A DNA stretch of 64,000 bases from Paenibacillus sp. FSL R7-0273 (GCF_000758625.1 NZ_CP009283.1:4103501-4167500); one strand, 5' to 3'. Counted from the first letter of the stretch, positions 20,051 through 29,180 are shown. The notes: a model not told the origin generated them from the letters alone. A program made the numbers and translations.

Positions 20051-20224
20051 CTCCCGGCAGCCTCTGACGATGTTATCAGGTTGCGGGTTCTGTTCTATTC
20101 TTATATAGAAGAAACCCGCTATATCCATTTTAGCGTCAGCGGCTGCAATTGTACAACTTTTGGGATTGCTTTATACTTTGTGGAGGATGACGAACTATAA
20201 CACCAATAGAGGGAGGAGATTACA

Positions 20225-20866
20225 TTGCCATCCAATCGCGTGGTTATCTTCGCCGGCGGCGAGCTGTCCGCAGACTTTTTGCGCCATATTGATGAAGAGG
20301 ATTTTATAATCGGAGCCGACAGCGGGGCCTTGTTTCTTGTTGAGCACGGCATCACACCTGATATAGCAGTAGGTGATTTCGATTCTGTCACTCAGGAGGC
20401 GCTGGAGCGGATCAGGGCAGGCAGCAGGGAGACTGTTACGTGCGACCCGGTGGACAAGGATTTGACCGACAGTGAGCTGGCGCTCGACCTGGCGCTAAAC
20501 ACCCGGCCTGAATACATTTTGCTGATGGGGGTTACTGGCACAAGAATGGACCATACGCTGGCCAGCATCCAGATGATGACCCGGGCACTGCAGCGTCAGG
20601 TAAGCTGTTCTGTGATGGACTCTAACAATTACATTACACTCACCGGCTCCCAGTCGCTGGTTCATGAACGGGGCTTTACCTATGTCTCCCTGCTTCCGAT
20701 GACACCAGAGGTAACGGGAATTACCTTGCAGGGCTTCCAGTATCCGCTTGAAAATGCAACGCTTAAGCTGGGCCAATCCCTCGCTGTCAGCAACCGCCTG
20801 CTGGAAGAGACCGGTACGGTTACCATTGAAAGCGGACTGCTGCTGATCATTCAGAGCAAGGATTGA
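20225..20866 (+). CDS. thiN: Thiamine pyrophosphokinase
   Basis: A 213-residue enzyme that pyrophosphorylates thiamine to thiamine diphosphate, the cofactor used by the PDH E1 encoded nearby. The N-terminal catalytic part shows GADSGALFLVEHGITPDIAVGDFDSV and then DKDLTDSELAL, the Asp-rich ATP/Mg site, followed by GVTGTRMDHTLASI. The C-terminal thiamine-binding beta domain follows. The start is TTG behind AGGGAGGAG. It is followed by a terminator. Confidence 0.95.
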   Translation: MPSNRVVIFAGGELSADFLRHIDEEDFIIGADSGALFLVEHGITPDIAVGDFDSVTQEALERIRAGSRETVTCDPVDKDLTDSELALDLALNTRPEYILLMGVTGTRMDHTLASIQMMTRALQRQVSCSVMDSNNYITLTGSQSLVHERGFTYVSLLPMTPEVTGITLQGFQYPLENATLKLGQSLAVSNRLLEETGTVTIESGLLLIIQSKD

Positions 20867-20908
20867 TACATACTTGGAGACATCGTTGTAACCTTTGTTT
20901 CAAAAGTG

Positions 20909-20955
20909 AAAAACCGGGAATCTCCTTTATCCATAAGGGGTCCCCGGTTTTTTCC
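20909..20955 (+). terminator. Terminator of thiN
   Basis: Hairpin AAAACCGGG / CCCCGGTTTT with a T-run directly after it. Confidence 0.85.
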
Positions 20956-21142
20956 TGCTGGTTTGGACTCTAATTATTAATTTTTTGTAACTTTTAATGT
21001 TTTTTTAATAAAACGTTTACAACCCGTGCCCGGCTTGATTTTAAGACAGTTATGGAAAAATATAGGCCTAAGATAAACTGCTATACTACGAAACAGAGGA
21101 AGAACAATGCAAGAGAGATATAATCCTGGGAGGTATTACAAC

Positions 21143-21649
21143 ATGAAAAAGCATCAATGGTTTAAACAGGCGGTTGTCGTGGGGATGTGTACTGCAATCG
21201 GCTTTAGTACTCTTATGGCGACCGGAGCCGGAACAGCACCTGTTGCTGCAGCTTCTGTAAAGGCATCGACCGGACAAAGCATAGTTAACCTGGGCAAAAA
21301 ATACCTGGGTACCCGTTATAAGTTCGGCGCATCCACTTCAACTACTAAATCTTTCGACTGCTCATCCTTTACCAAATATATTTTTGCCAAATATGGCGTT
21401 AACCTGCCGCGTACCTCTGTAGCACAGTCCAAGGTCGGAAAAGCGGTCTCCAAATCCAATCTGCGTGTCGGTGACCTCGTATTCTTCTCCAGCGGCAGCA
21501 GAGCCAACGGTAAAAATGTTACCCATGTAGCGGTTTATGCCGGCAACGGTAAAATCCTGCACACCTACGGCTCACCGGGTGTTACCATTTCCGACCTGAA
21601 TTCAGGCAACTGGAAAAAGACCTACCTGAAGGCGCGCCGCGTGCTGTAG
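21143..21649 (+). CDS. NlpC/P60 cell-wall hydrolase
   Basis: A 168-residue secreted protein with a signal peptide (basic KKHQWFKQ, hydrophobic core, cleavage near APVAAA-SVKA) and a single NlpC/P60 domain. The catalytic Cys is in SFDCSSFTKYIF, and the His is in VTHVAVYAGNGKILHTYG. Such DL-endopeptidases cut the D-Glu to diamino-acid bond of peptidoglycan stems. There are no SH3 or LysM binding modules, so it is a minimal catalytic form. The start was set by GGGAGGT eight nt before ATG. Confidence 0.92.
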   Translation: MKKHQWFKQAVVVGMCTAIGFSTLMATGAGTAPVAAASVKASTGQSIVNLGKKYLGTRYKFGASTSTTKSFDCSSFTKYIFAKYGVNLPRTSVAQSKVGKAVSKSNLRVGDLVFFSSGSRANGKNVTHVAVYAGNGKILHTYGSPGVTISDLNSGNWKKTYLKARRVL

Positions 21650-21666
21650 ACATTCTGATTATTTAG

Positions 21667-22419
21667 CTAATGTCCCGCAGGGCTGCCCTCAGGCGCCTTC
21701 AGCATATAACCGGTACCGCGAACTGTATGAATCAGCTTGCTCCGGTGGCCTTTATCCACTTTCAAGCGGATGTGTCTGATATAGACATCTACAACATTGG
21801 TATCCGCATGAAAATGGTAGCCCCAGACATGCTTTAGAATCTCTTCGCGCGGGCTGACCTCTCCCTGATGGACGGCAAGGTAATGAAGAAGGTCAAATTC
21901 CTTAGGGGTCAGGTTGATCTGGACTCCATCCCGGCTGACCAGACGCCGGCTGGAATCCAGCATCAGGCCGTCAATTTTGATCAGGGCCTCCAGCCCCCGG
22001 CGCCGGCCGGTGAGCCACAGCAGATTCATCACTCTGCATCTGAATTCTCCGGCATGCAGCGGCCGCTTCATATACTCGTTTCCGCCCGCTTCAAATACAG
22101 CTACGGCCTCCTCGCTTCCCCCTTCGGCTGATATCACCATCACTGGTATAAAAACCCCCTGTGACCGGTACTCCGATATGATATCCCACCCCGGCCATGC
22201 CCCGGCATCGCTGATTTCCGCAAGCAGAAGCACTGGCCGCACCCTGTCCAGCAATAAGCGAAGATCCCCGGGATCTTCGCTTATTGCCGTCTGGAGCCCG
22301 AGCTCACTGAGCAGCTCCTCCATCTGACGGTGCGCTTCTGCCTGCGGCAGGGGGTCCCCGGCGCTTCCGGCGTCGTAAGGTGTATGGTTTGCCGTAAACC
22401 AGGCAATGATCTCATTCAT
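21667..22419 (-). CDS. OmpR-type winged-helix regulator with atypical receiver
   Basis: About 250 residues. The C-terminal 100 residues are a clear OmpR/PhoB winged helix (INLTPKEFDLLHYLAVHQGEVSPREEIL, then DTNVVDVYIRHIRLKVD and RGTGYML). The N-terminal part has the size of a receiver, but the position expected to hold the phospho-accepting Asp reads VLLLAEISDAGAW, so the usual LLLDLMLP pattern is lost, while the switch Lys region survives as EYMKRPLHAGEF. There is no histidine kinase beside it. It may bind DNA without phosphorylation. The start at MNEIIAWF follows GGGGGAACAACC. Confidence 0.82.
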   Translation of the reverse strand: MNEIIAWFTANHTPYDAGSAGDPLPQAEAHRQMEELLSELGLQTAISEDPGDLRLLLDRVRPVLLLAEISDAGAWPGWDIISEYRSQGVFIPVMVISAEGGSEEAVAVFEAGGNEYMKRPLHAGEFRCRVMNLLWLTGRRRGLEALIKIDGLMLDSSRRLVSRDGVQINLTPKEFDLLHYLAVHQGEVSPREEILKHVWGYHFHADTNVVDVYIRHIRLKVDKGHRSKLIHTVRGTGYMLKAPEGSPAGH

Positions 22420-22496
22420 CGGTTGTTCCCCCGCATCCATTCGGCCTTGCAGAGCTGTAATTCCGCTGCAGATAAAATGTAGAATCTCCACAAAGC

Positions 22497-22526
22497 AAAA
22501 AGACCATTCCGCAGGAAGGGTCTTTC
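22497..22526 (-). terminator. Terminator upstream of the atypical regulator
   Basis: Minus-strand hairpin AGACCCTTCC / GGAATGGTCT followed by TTTTTGCTTT; it ends the ThiF-Dabb unit. Confidence 0.75.
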
Positions 22527-22573
22527 CAGCTGTTTTATTAAGAGCTTCCTAAGCCAGCAGGATACCGGCCCGG

Positions 22574-22876
22574 CTAAACCCGGAGATCGATCTCCTGAAA
22601 CTTCGCAACCTCAGTCTCCCAACGCTGTGCAACAAATGCCCGGTGGGCCGGATCGTTGTTATAGGCATCATATTCTACCTGGCCTGCAAACTCCATCGAG
22701 AAGCAATAATCATAGTCACACTTGCTGCTTATCTGGCGCAGCGCCTCAAATTGGCGCACAACGGGAATTGCACTCAGAATCTCCTCCCCATCCTTCAAAA
22801 AGGCCAGCGCCTCCTGTGACTCAGCGGGATATTTCAAGGTAAAGAGCGCCATATGCCTGATCGTTCCTGTATCCAT
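22574..22876 (-). CDS. Dabb (stress-responsive A/B barrel) domain protein
   Basis: A 100-residue single-domain protein of the dimeric alpha/beta barrel type. The pattern HMALFTLKY at the start, DYDYCFSMEFAGQVEYDAYNNDPAHRAFV in the middle, and a final strand fit the Dabb family (the HALFKL...Y...HP.H signature). The biochemical role of these proteins is mostly unknown. It lies 18 nt after the ThiF/MoeB-like gene on the same strand, so the two are likely cotranscribed. The ribosome site is GGGGACAG. Confidence 0.85.
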   Translation of the reverse strand: MDTGTIRHMALFTLKYPAESQEALAFLKDGEEILSAIPVVRQFEALRQISSKCDYDYCFSMEFAGQVEYDAYNNDPAHRAFVAQRWETEVAKFQEIDLRV

Positions 22877-22894
22877 TGCTATCTGTCCCCTTTC

Positions 22895-23950
22895 TTAGCC
22901 AAAATACCTGTGATACACACTGCGCGCGGCAGCAATATCACTGGTTCCATGAATCAATGCCCGCCCGTCGGCAAAAATCACCAGCCGGTAAGGCTCCTCC
23001 GTGAAAGAGACGAGAAACGGATTGCTCTCCACTCTGCCGCTCCCAAGCTTCGCAAGCCTTGCGGCCGTCTCCTGCAGATCAAGCTGACGGCGCTGCGCCG
23101 GACGGATCTGCACAGTATCCCTGCCGCACAGCACATCGCTGCGCTCCGTATTCGCTGCAGTCAGATAAGGATAGACAGCATGGCTTCCGCAGGACGGGCA
23201 GTCCTCTTTCTTAGCCGCCTTCACTCCGATTTCCTGATGCTCATTGCGCCACACATCAAAGCTCAGCAGCCTGCCGCGCAGCTGTTCGCGCCGGCCGCCA
23301 AGCAGCTTGAGCGCCTCTGCGGTCGCGTTGGCTGTAACCAGCTGAACCGCCTGCGGCAGAATCCCTGCAGTGTCACAGGTGTCTCCACCCAAAGGAACGG
23401 TACCCAGCAGGCAATTCAAACACGGCGTCTCTCCGGGAATGATAGTGTAGGTGATTCCATAGCTGCCGACACAAGCGCCGTATATCCAGGGGATACCATG
23501 CTTCTGAGCCATATCATTGATGATCAGGCGGGTATCAAAGTTATCTGTACCATCCATAATCAGATCCACATGTGGCAGCAGGCGCTCCAGCTCTTCCGCC
23601 CGCACATCCATAATGTGAGCTTCGATACGGATCTCCGAATTAATCTGCTCCAGCCTGGCCTTGGCCGCCTCAGCCTTGGGAATCCGCAGGCGGGCATCTT
23701 CTTCGGTATACAGCTGCTGCCGCTGAAGGTTGCTCCACTCCACATAATCCCGGTCAGCCAGAATCAGCCGGCCCACACCGCACCGGGCCAGCGTCTCGGC
23801 CATGCCGGTGCCCAGTGCACCCGCTCCCACAATCAGGACACTTGCCGCGGCAAGCCCTGCTTGTCCGTCAGCTCCGAACGGCACGAACCGGACCTGCCGG
23901 GAATAGCGGCCGTTCCGACCGGTTATTTGGATATTATCACTGTCATTCAT
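22895..23950 (-). CDS. ThiF/MoeB/HesA-family adenylyltransferase
   Basis: A 351-residue E1-like enzyme. The ATP site is VLIVGAGALGTGMAETLARCGVG followed by ILADRDYVEWSNLQRQQLY, the catalytic-Cys region is GGDTCDTAGILP, and two zinc-binding pairs are CLNC and CPSC. It activates the C-terminal Gly of a small sulfur carrier (MoaD or ThiS) by adenylation. The tail after the second Cys pair (about 100 residues, ending in GRALIHGTSDIAAARSVYHRYFG) resembles the end of the ThiF/MoeB proteins of Bacilli and has a rhodanese-unlike composition. No thiS, moaD or biosynthesis gene is next to it, so the pathway (thiamine or molybdopterin) cannot be decided. Confidence 0.88.
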   Translation of the reverse strand: MNDSDNIQITGRNGRYSRQVRFVPFGADGQAGLAAASVLIVGAGALGTGMAETLARCGVGRLILADRDYVEWSNLQRQQLYTEEDARLRIPKAEAAKARLEQINSEIRIEAHIMDVRAEELERLLPHVDLIMDGTDNFDTRLIINDMAQKHGIPWIYGACVGSYGITYTIIPGETPCLNCLLGTVPLGGDTCDTAGILPQAVQLVTANATAEALKLLGGRREQLRGRLLSFDVWRNEHQEIGVKAAKKEDCPSCGSHAVYPYLTAANTERSDVLCGRDTVQIRPAQRRQLDLQETAARLAKLGSGRVESNPFLVSFTEEPYRLVIFADGRALIHGTSDIAAARSVYHRYFG

Positions 23951-23974
23951 TCCTGAACAGCCCCCTATATTGAA

Positions 23975-24022
23975 AATCCGGGAAACAGCAGCCTCTCAAG
24001 GCTGCTTGTACCCGGATTCTGA
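23975..24022 (-). terminator. Terminator of the ABC-F gene
   Basis: Long minus-strand hairpin with outer arms AATCCGGG / CCCGGATT and inner arms AAGCAGCC / GGCTGCTG, followed by TTTTC. Confidence 0.7.
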
Positions 24023-24029
24023 AATTAGT

Positions 24030-25583
24030 CTATACCTTCTGCGCAGACCACTGTTCTACATTCCATGTTTTCGTTACCCAATCCTCATAGAATTCCGGTT
24101 CATGGGAGACAAGAAGAACCGTGCCTTTATATTCCTGCAGGGCGCGCTTCAGCTCAGCCTTGGCAATGATATCAAGGTGATTGGTCGGCTCATCGAACAG
24201 AATCCAGTTGCTCTCACGCATCATCAGCTTGCACAGGCGCACCTTGGCCTGCTCTCCGCCGCTCAGCATGCTCAGCGGGCGGGTAATATGCTCGTTTTTC
24301 AGACCGCAGCGGGCCAGATGGCCGCGCACTTCATTCTGGGTAAGACTGGAGAATTCATTCCAGACATCATCAATCGGCGTAACATTGGCAGCCTTAACCT
24401 CCTGCTGGAAGTACGCGGAATTGAGGTAATCCCCGAGATAGGTTTTGCCGCTGTATGGCGGGATTACACCCAAAATCGTCTTCAGCAGCGTGGATTTACC
24501 TACACCGTTGCTGCCGACGATCGCAATTTTGTCTCCGCGCTCAATCGTCATGCTCAGCTTCGGCAGCAGCGGGCGGTCATAGCCGATTTCGAAGTCAATG
24601 CCTTCAAATACCGTTTTGCCGCTGGACCGGCTCTCCTTAAAGGAGAAGCTCGGCTTGGCTGCTTCCTCCGGACGGTCAATCCGCTCTATGCGGTCGAGCT
24701 GCTTCTCACGGCTTTTGGCCCGGCCTGAGGTCGAGGCACGCGCTTTATTTTTCTGGATAAACTCCTCCTGCTTCTTGATGTATTCACGCTGCTTCTCATA
24801 AGCTTCAATATGCTGGGTTTTGTTCATTTCAGCCATATCCAGAAACTTCTCATAATTAGCCGTATAACGGGTCAGCTTGCCGAATTCCAGATGATAAACC
24901 ACATTAACAACCTTGTTCATAAATTCGGTATCATGGGAAATCAGCATAAAAGCATAAGGATACTGCTTCAGGTAGTTGGTCAGCCAGTCGATATGCTCAA
25001 CATCCAGATAGTTGGTAGGCTCATCCAGCAGCAGCACGGTCGGTTTCTCAAGCAGCAGCTTCGCCAGCAGCACCTTGGTCCGCTGTCCCCCGCTCAGGGA
25101 AGCGACATCACGGTCCAGTCCGATCGCCGAGAGGCCGAGACCGTTGCCCATTTCCTCCACTTTAACATCGATCAGATAAAAATCGCCGATATCCAGCTGC
25201 TCCTGGATTTCTCCCATCTGCTCCAGCAGCAGCTCAAGCTCCTCAGGTGAGGCCTCGCCCATCTTGTCGGTAATCGCCAGCATTTCCTTCTCCAGCTCCA
25301 GCAGCGGCAGAAAAGCATCCTTAAGCACATCGCGGACCGTCTTTCCCGGAGAAAGCTTCGTATGCTGATCAAGATAACCATACCGGACCCGTGGTGTCCA
25401 TTCTACTTTTCCGCTGTCCTTAAGCAGGGTTCCGGTTAAAATATTCATCAGCGTCGATTTGCCGGCGCCGTTCGCCCCCACAAATCCGACATGCTCGCCG
25501 TCCAGCAGGCGGAAGGACACATCCTTGAACAGCTGTCGGTCACCAAAGTTATGGGAAACGTCTTCTACAGTAAGTAAACTCAT
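24030..25583 (-). CDS. ABC-F family ATPase, YfmM-like
   Basis: A 517-residue soluble protein with two ATP-binding cassettes: Walker A GANGAGKST and GSNGVGKST, signatures LSGGQRTKVLLAKLL and LSGGEQAKVRLCKLM, Walker B LLLDEPTNYLD and ILFDEPTNHLD. The charged linker between cassettes ([25 protein letters not shown] type) is the P-site tRNA interaction motif of ABC-F factors. These bind the ribosomal E site and help stalled or special peptide synthesis; some protect from antibiotics. Length and linker agree best with the housekeeping YfmM group of Bacillus, not with a known resistance determinant. It has no membrane part. Confidence 0.93.
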   Translation of the reverse strand: MSLLTVEDVSHNFGDRQLFKDVSFRLLDGEHVGFVGANGAGKSTLMNILTGTLLKDSGKVEWTPRVRYGYLDQHTKLSPGKTVRDVLKDAFLPLLELEKEMLAITDKMGEASPEELELLLEQMGEIQEQLDIGDFYLIDVKVEEMGNGLGLSAIGLDRDVASLSGGQRTKVLLAKLLLEKPTVLLLDEPTNYLDVEHIDWLTNYLKQYPYAFMLISHDTEFMNKVVNVVYHLEFGKLTRYTANYEKFLDMAEMNKTQHIEAYEKQREYIKKQEEFIQKNKARASTSGRAKSREKQLDRIERIDRPEEAAKPSFSFKESRSSGKTVFEGIDFEIGYDRPLLPKLSMTIERGDKIAIVGSNGVGKSTLLKTILGVIPPYSGKTYLGDYLNSAYFQQEVKAANVTPIDDVWNEFSSLTQNEVRGHLARCGLKNEHITRPLSMLSGGEQAKVRLCKLMMRESNWILFDEPTNHLDIIAKAELKRALQEYKGTVLLVSHEPEFYEDWVTKTWNVEQWSAQKV

Positions 25584-25705
25584 AAATTCTCGTTAAGCTC
25601 CTATCTATTTCTGTCTAATTCCTATGATGCTTAGCATGAGGAACAGTCTGTCTGTACATATAACGACCATTTTAGCACATGTATGCGCTGTGCCGGAATA
25701 GGGTT

Positions 25706-27214
25706 TTACCTGTCCCGGCTTTTTTTCTGAAACAAACTGCTGCGTTTTGCAGAATCGGCCAGCATGCCGGTACCGCTCAGCAGCTGCTCCAGCGTGTGAA
25801 CCAGCCTGCCGTTACGCTGAAATGGGTTCTCCTGAACCGGGAGACTGTACACCTTAGCCTGTCCGCCCAGAATCGACGCAAGCAATGCTGCCGCTCTTCG
25901 GCTTGCAAGCGGCAGGCAAATGCGTATGCCGTTATCAGGCCGCAGTCCGCTGCGGCGAAGCCAGCGCAGCGTATCCTCCAGCCGCCAGTCTGCCCCTGAC
26001 GCAACTAGCAGTGGAATATCACTGTCTGCAAACACCTCAAACGCCCCGTCATAACCGCCTGTACCGAGGTCTGCAACAATATATTTATAGTTCCTGTCAT
26101 ACAGCTTGGCCAGGCCGTCCCGGGCCGGAGTCTGCCAGAAGTCGATGTTGTTCCACCTCAAAGGCAGCTCTGCAGCACCTGCTTCTGCTGATTCCGGCGG
26201 ATTATCCAGCTGGCTGCTGATCACTTCATACACCGGTGAATCCGGACTCAGGCCAATCCATGCCGTCTCACCCTGCCGCGCCAAACCGCAGCAGGCTGCA
26301 AGTGAGGTATGAGTCGTACCAAGACCTGCGGCTACTCCAAGCAGAGTAATAACAACGGGCTGGCGCCTGGCGGATACCACAGGGGCCGCACCCCGTACAC
26401 GACGGGCTTGGCCCGCCAGCTCATGCAATGGCTGAAGAGCCTCCAATACAGCCTCTGCGCTTTGGAACCGCTCTTCGGGATGATACCGCAGCAGCCTGCG
26501 GATGACCGGAATCAGGCAGTCAGGCAATCCGGGCAGACTACCTTCCATTCCGGGCTCCCAGCGGCTGTACTTTCCGCCCGAGGCCATATACAGCAGCAGG
26601 GCGCCCAGACCATACAAATCCGCCGCCGGTCCGCTTTGCCCGCCTCCGTACTGCTCCGGTGCCGCAAAGCCGGCAGTCCCAAGCTTCTCCGTATCCTCTC
26701 CGGCACCGCTTCTGAAGCTCCGGGCAATGCCGAAGTCAATCAGCTTCAGCTCACCGTTATCTGTCAGCATAATATTCCCCGGCTTCAGATCCCGGTAAAT
26801 AACCGGCGGCCGGTGACTGTGCAAATACTGCAGCACTTCAAGCAGCTGACAGGCATAGGATACAATTAACCCGGCAGCAAGCGGTCCCGGCTTGTCCTTC
26901 ATGAACTCCGCCAGCGTCATTCCCTCGATATAATCCATGACCAGATAACAGCAGCCCTGCTCATCCGGCGGAAAAAAATCGGCAATCCGCGGCAGCAGCC
27001 GGTGGCTAAGCGATATCAGCAGAACAGCCTCAGCCTCTATGCCGCTGAGGCTGTCCTGCAGGCCGAAGCTTTCTTTTACTGCCCAGTACTGGCCCTGCAG
27101 CCGCATATCCTCCGCCAGAAATACATGACTCATCCCCCCGGAGCCGAGCTTCCGTACAATCCGGTATCGTCCACCCAAAAGAGTTCCCGCAGCAAGCCTT
27201 GATTCAAAAATCAT
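25706..27214 (-). CDS. Serine/threonine kinase fused to a P-loop ATPase-like domain
   Basis: A 502-residue protein. Residues 1-270 are a Hanks-type kinase: LGSGGMSHVF glycine loop, Lys47 in AVKESF, YRDLKPGN with catalytic Asp142, DFG at 160-162 and FAAPEQYGG. There is no transmembrane segment and no PASTA repeat, so it is not a PrkC orthologue. Residues 288-480 look like a MinD/CpsD-type (SIMIBI) ATPase: VVITLLGVAAGLGTTHTSLA at the Walker A position, then a strand KYIVADLGTGGYDG at the Walker B-like position. The Walker A lysine is missing (GLGTTHTS instead of GxGKT/S), so ATP hydrolysis by this half is doubtful. The ribosome site is GGGGGAGATGACTG. Confidence 0.85.
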   Translation of the reverse strand: MIFESRLAAGTLLGGRYRIVRKLGSGGMSHVFLAEDMRLQGQYWAVKESFGLQDSLSGIEAEAVLLISLSHRLLPRIADFFPPDEQGCCYLVMDYIEGMTLAEFMKDKPGPLAAGLIVSYACQLLEVLQYLHSHRPPVIYRDLKPGNIMLTDNGELKLIDFGIARSFRSGAGEDTEKLGTAGFAAPEQYGGGQSGPAADLYGLGALLLYMASGGKYSRWEPGMEGSLPGLPDCLIPVIRRLLRYHPEERFQSAEAVLEALQPLHELAGQARRVRGAAPVVSARRQPVVITLLGVAAGLGTTHTSLAACCGLARQGETAWIGLSPDSPVYEVISSQLDNPPESAEAGAAELPLRWNNIDFWQTPARDGLAKLYDRNYKYIVADLGTGGYDGAFEVFADSDIPLLVASGADWRLEDTLRWLRRSGLRPDNGIRICLPLASRRAAALLASILGGQAKVYSLPVQENPFQRNGRLVHTLEQLLSGTGMLADSAKRSSLFQKKSRDR

Positions 27215-27245
27215 CAGTCATCTCCCCCTTAGCTGATTATAAAAA

Positions 27246-27312
27246 AGAAAGCCTCCCGCGCTGCAGCCGCCGGCACAAGGCCGGCGGAGCAGACAACGGG
27301 AGGCTTTCCCTG
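27246..27312 (-). terminator. Terminator after the RlmM-like methyltransferase gene
   Basis: Minus-strand hairpin with outer arms GAAAGCCTCCCG / CGGGAGGCTTTC and an inner GCCGGC hairpin, followed by TTTTTT. Confidence 0.85.
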
Positions 27313-27334
27313 TTCATCCTGATATTTAGTCTAA

Positions 27335-28402
27335 TTAATATTTAATCATATAAAGCGTTATTTCATCCCGGTTATGGAACAGCTGCTTCGCCCGCTGGAG
27401 CTGCATCCTTTCCCCTTCAAACATGGCGATGATCTCCTTGATTACAGCCATAGGCTTCTTGTGCATCAGCTTCACGGTTACTACAGCCGTGCCGCCCGGA
27501 GCCAGACTGTGCAGCAGACCGGTGACAAGCTTGGCCATCAGCTTGGGGCTCCAGCTCATGTCACAGACGAGCAGGTCAAATTCATTGTCGCTGAATTTGA
27601 CTTCACCAGCATTCTTGCGCAGAATCTTCAGGTTCGGCTTATTGCGGAGCGACTCATGCATCAGCGCCGGATCGATAGCCGTAACCTTCAGGCCGCGCTC
27701 CAGCAGGAAGGAGGTCCAGCCGCCTGGCGAAGCGCCAATATCCACGGCATTGCGGAAGCTTGAGAACGGAATTGCGAATTCCTTCTCGGCTTCCATCAGC
27801 TTGAACTTGGCCCGTGAAATCTGCCCGTCCTCCTTACGGAAGCGGATCATTCCGCCGTTCCAGCTGGACAGATTATCCTCCGGCCGGGAAACCCCGGCAT
27901 ACAGCGCATCCCCGTCCGCATAGACGGAAATGATCCACGAAGGCTCCTGTACTGTAAAGTCTGCCTCCAGGTCCGCCAGCCGCTCCTGCAGCCATTCGCG
28001 AAGCTCGCCCGGGCTGTCCGGCCAGAAGGAAGCAGTACCCTTGCGGACATGCAGGGATACCTTCTCGCCCTCCAGCTCGCTGCGCCGGCTTAAGTAGACG
28101 GCCAGCCGCTCCAGGGCCGCGAGATCACCCTGGTCCTGAAACTGCACCGGCTGGATATGCCGCAGGAAGACGGGCGGATTGCTGTGGAGCGTTCCTGCTA
28201 TATCGGCAGGAGCGCCTTCCAGCGTTGCGAGGAAAATCTCGCCCGGCAAGAGCAGCGTGCTCTTCACCGCCCCGAACAGGCGGCGCAGCTCTTCCTGGGC
28301 ATAGGGCGCAAAGCCGTGATTGGCAGTGCAAATATAGCGGGACAGACTTTTTTCTTCAGGAGCAGCAGCCTGCTCTCCGGTTTCTTGTGTTAAATCGTTC
28401 AA
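27335..28402 (-). CDS. SAM-dependent methyltransferase, RlmM/FtsJ-like
   Basis: A 355-residue protein with an N-terminal THUMP-like RNA-binding part (YICTANHGFAPYAQEELRRLFG) and a C-terminal Rossmann methyltransferase of the RrmJ/FtsJ class: SAM site VDIGASPGGWTSFLL, the aspartate in LLVCDMSW, Lys in VVTVKLMHKK and Glu in HNRDEITLYMIKY, which together give the K-D-K-E tetrad spacing of 2'-O-methyltransferases. This resembles RlmM (YgdE), which methylates 23S rRNA, but orthology is not proven. The start is TTG, 8 nt after GGAGG, and it follows the ABC ATPase gene with a 1-nt gap. Confidence 0.86.
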   Translation of the reverse strand: MNDLTQETGEQAAAPEEKSLSRYICTANHGFAPYAQEELRRLFGAVKSTLLLPGEIFLATLEGAPADIAGTLHSNPPVFLRHIQPVQFQDQGDLAALERLAVYLSRRSELEGEKVSLHVRKGTASFWPDSPGELREWLQERLADLEADFTVQEPSWIISVYADGDALYAGVSRPEDNLSSWNGGMIRFRKEDGQISRAKFKLMEAEKEFAIPFSSFRNAVDIGASPGGWTSFLLERGLKVTAIDPALMHESLRNKPNLKILRKNAGEVKFSDNEFDLLVCDMSWSPKLMAKLVTGLLHSLAPGGTAVVTVKLMHKKPMAVIKEIIAMFEGERMQLQRAKQLFHNRDEITLYMIKY

Positions 28403-28403
28403 A

Positions 28404-29180
28404 TCAATTGCCTCCAGGTCTGATTTTTATCCAGGGACGACCGCTATCCCATTCAACATCCACAGGAACATCAAATGTAGCCATGATCATTTCCTTCGTC
28501 AATACTTCTTCCTTGGGGCCGGAGCCGGCCAGCTTGCCGTCACGGATCAGCGCCACATGGGTAAAGAGCGGTACGATCTCTTCCACATGGTGGGTAACAT
28601 AGACGACCGAAACATTGTGCTGCTTCAGCTTATCTACCTCGGCAAGCATTTTTTCGCGCTCATACAGGTCAAGACCGGCACAGGGCTCGTCCATGATCAG
28701 CAGCTTGGGCTCGGCCATCAGGCATCTGGCCAGCATCGCCTTCTTACGCTCACCCTGGGACAGGGTTCCGAACGGATGATGCGCCAGTCCGCCCAGGTTC
28801 ATATCTTCGAGCAATGCAATTGCCCGCTCCTTCACATGCTGCGGAATGGCCTGATAGAACCGGAGATAAGCATAGGCACCGGTAGCCACCACTTCCCATA
28901 CAGGATCGCTCAGGGACAGCTTTTCCATCAGGGAAGGTCCGATATAGCCGATCTCCTTGCGCACCTCACGCACATCGCATTGCCCGAATTTGTAGCCGAG
29001 CACCTCCACCGAGCCGCTGCTCGGGAACAGGTATCCGGTCATCATCTCAAGAATGGTTGTTTTGCCTGAGCCGTTTCGTCCAAGAATGACCCAGTTCTCG
29101 CCCGGCTTCATCTCCAGGGATACATCGTCAAGTATCAGGCTTTGCTCTCTACGCAGGGTAAGATGTTGTAATGATATCAT
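28404..29180 (-). CDS. ABC transporter ATP-binding protein (YlmA-like), no adjacent permease
   Basis: A 258-residue ATP-binding cassette: Walker A GRNGSGKTTILEMMTG, signature LSQGERKKAMLARCL, Walker B LLIMDEPCAGLD and the H-loop YVTHHVEEI. The sequence type is that of ModF/YlmA-like proteins, often annotated as iron- or metal-related, but no membrane subunit is encoded nearby, so either the permease is elsewhere or it acts without one. Its ATG follows the stop of the thioredoxin-like gene directly, and it precedes the RNA methyltransferase gene by 1 nt; the whole set is translationally coupled. Confidence 0.88.
   Translation of the reverse strand: MISLQHLTLRREQSLILDDVSLEMKPGENWVILGRNGSGKTTILEMMTGYLFPSSGSVEVLGYKFGQCDVREVRKEIGYIGPSLMEKLSLSDPVWEVVATGAYAYLRFYQAIPQHVKERAIALLEDMNLGGLAHHPFGTLSQGERKKAMLARCLMAEPKLLIMDEPCAGLDLYEREKMLAEVDKLKQHNVSVVYVTHHVEEIVPLFTHVALIRDGKLAGSGPKEEVLTKEMIMATFDVPVDVEWDSGRPWIKIRPGGN

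Noticed and set aside
24030..25583. Antibiotic-resistance ABC-F protein
   Set aside because: The short linker and overall pattern agree with the housekeeping YfmM group, not with Vga/Msr/Lsa types.
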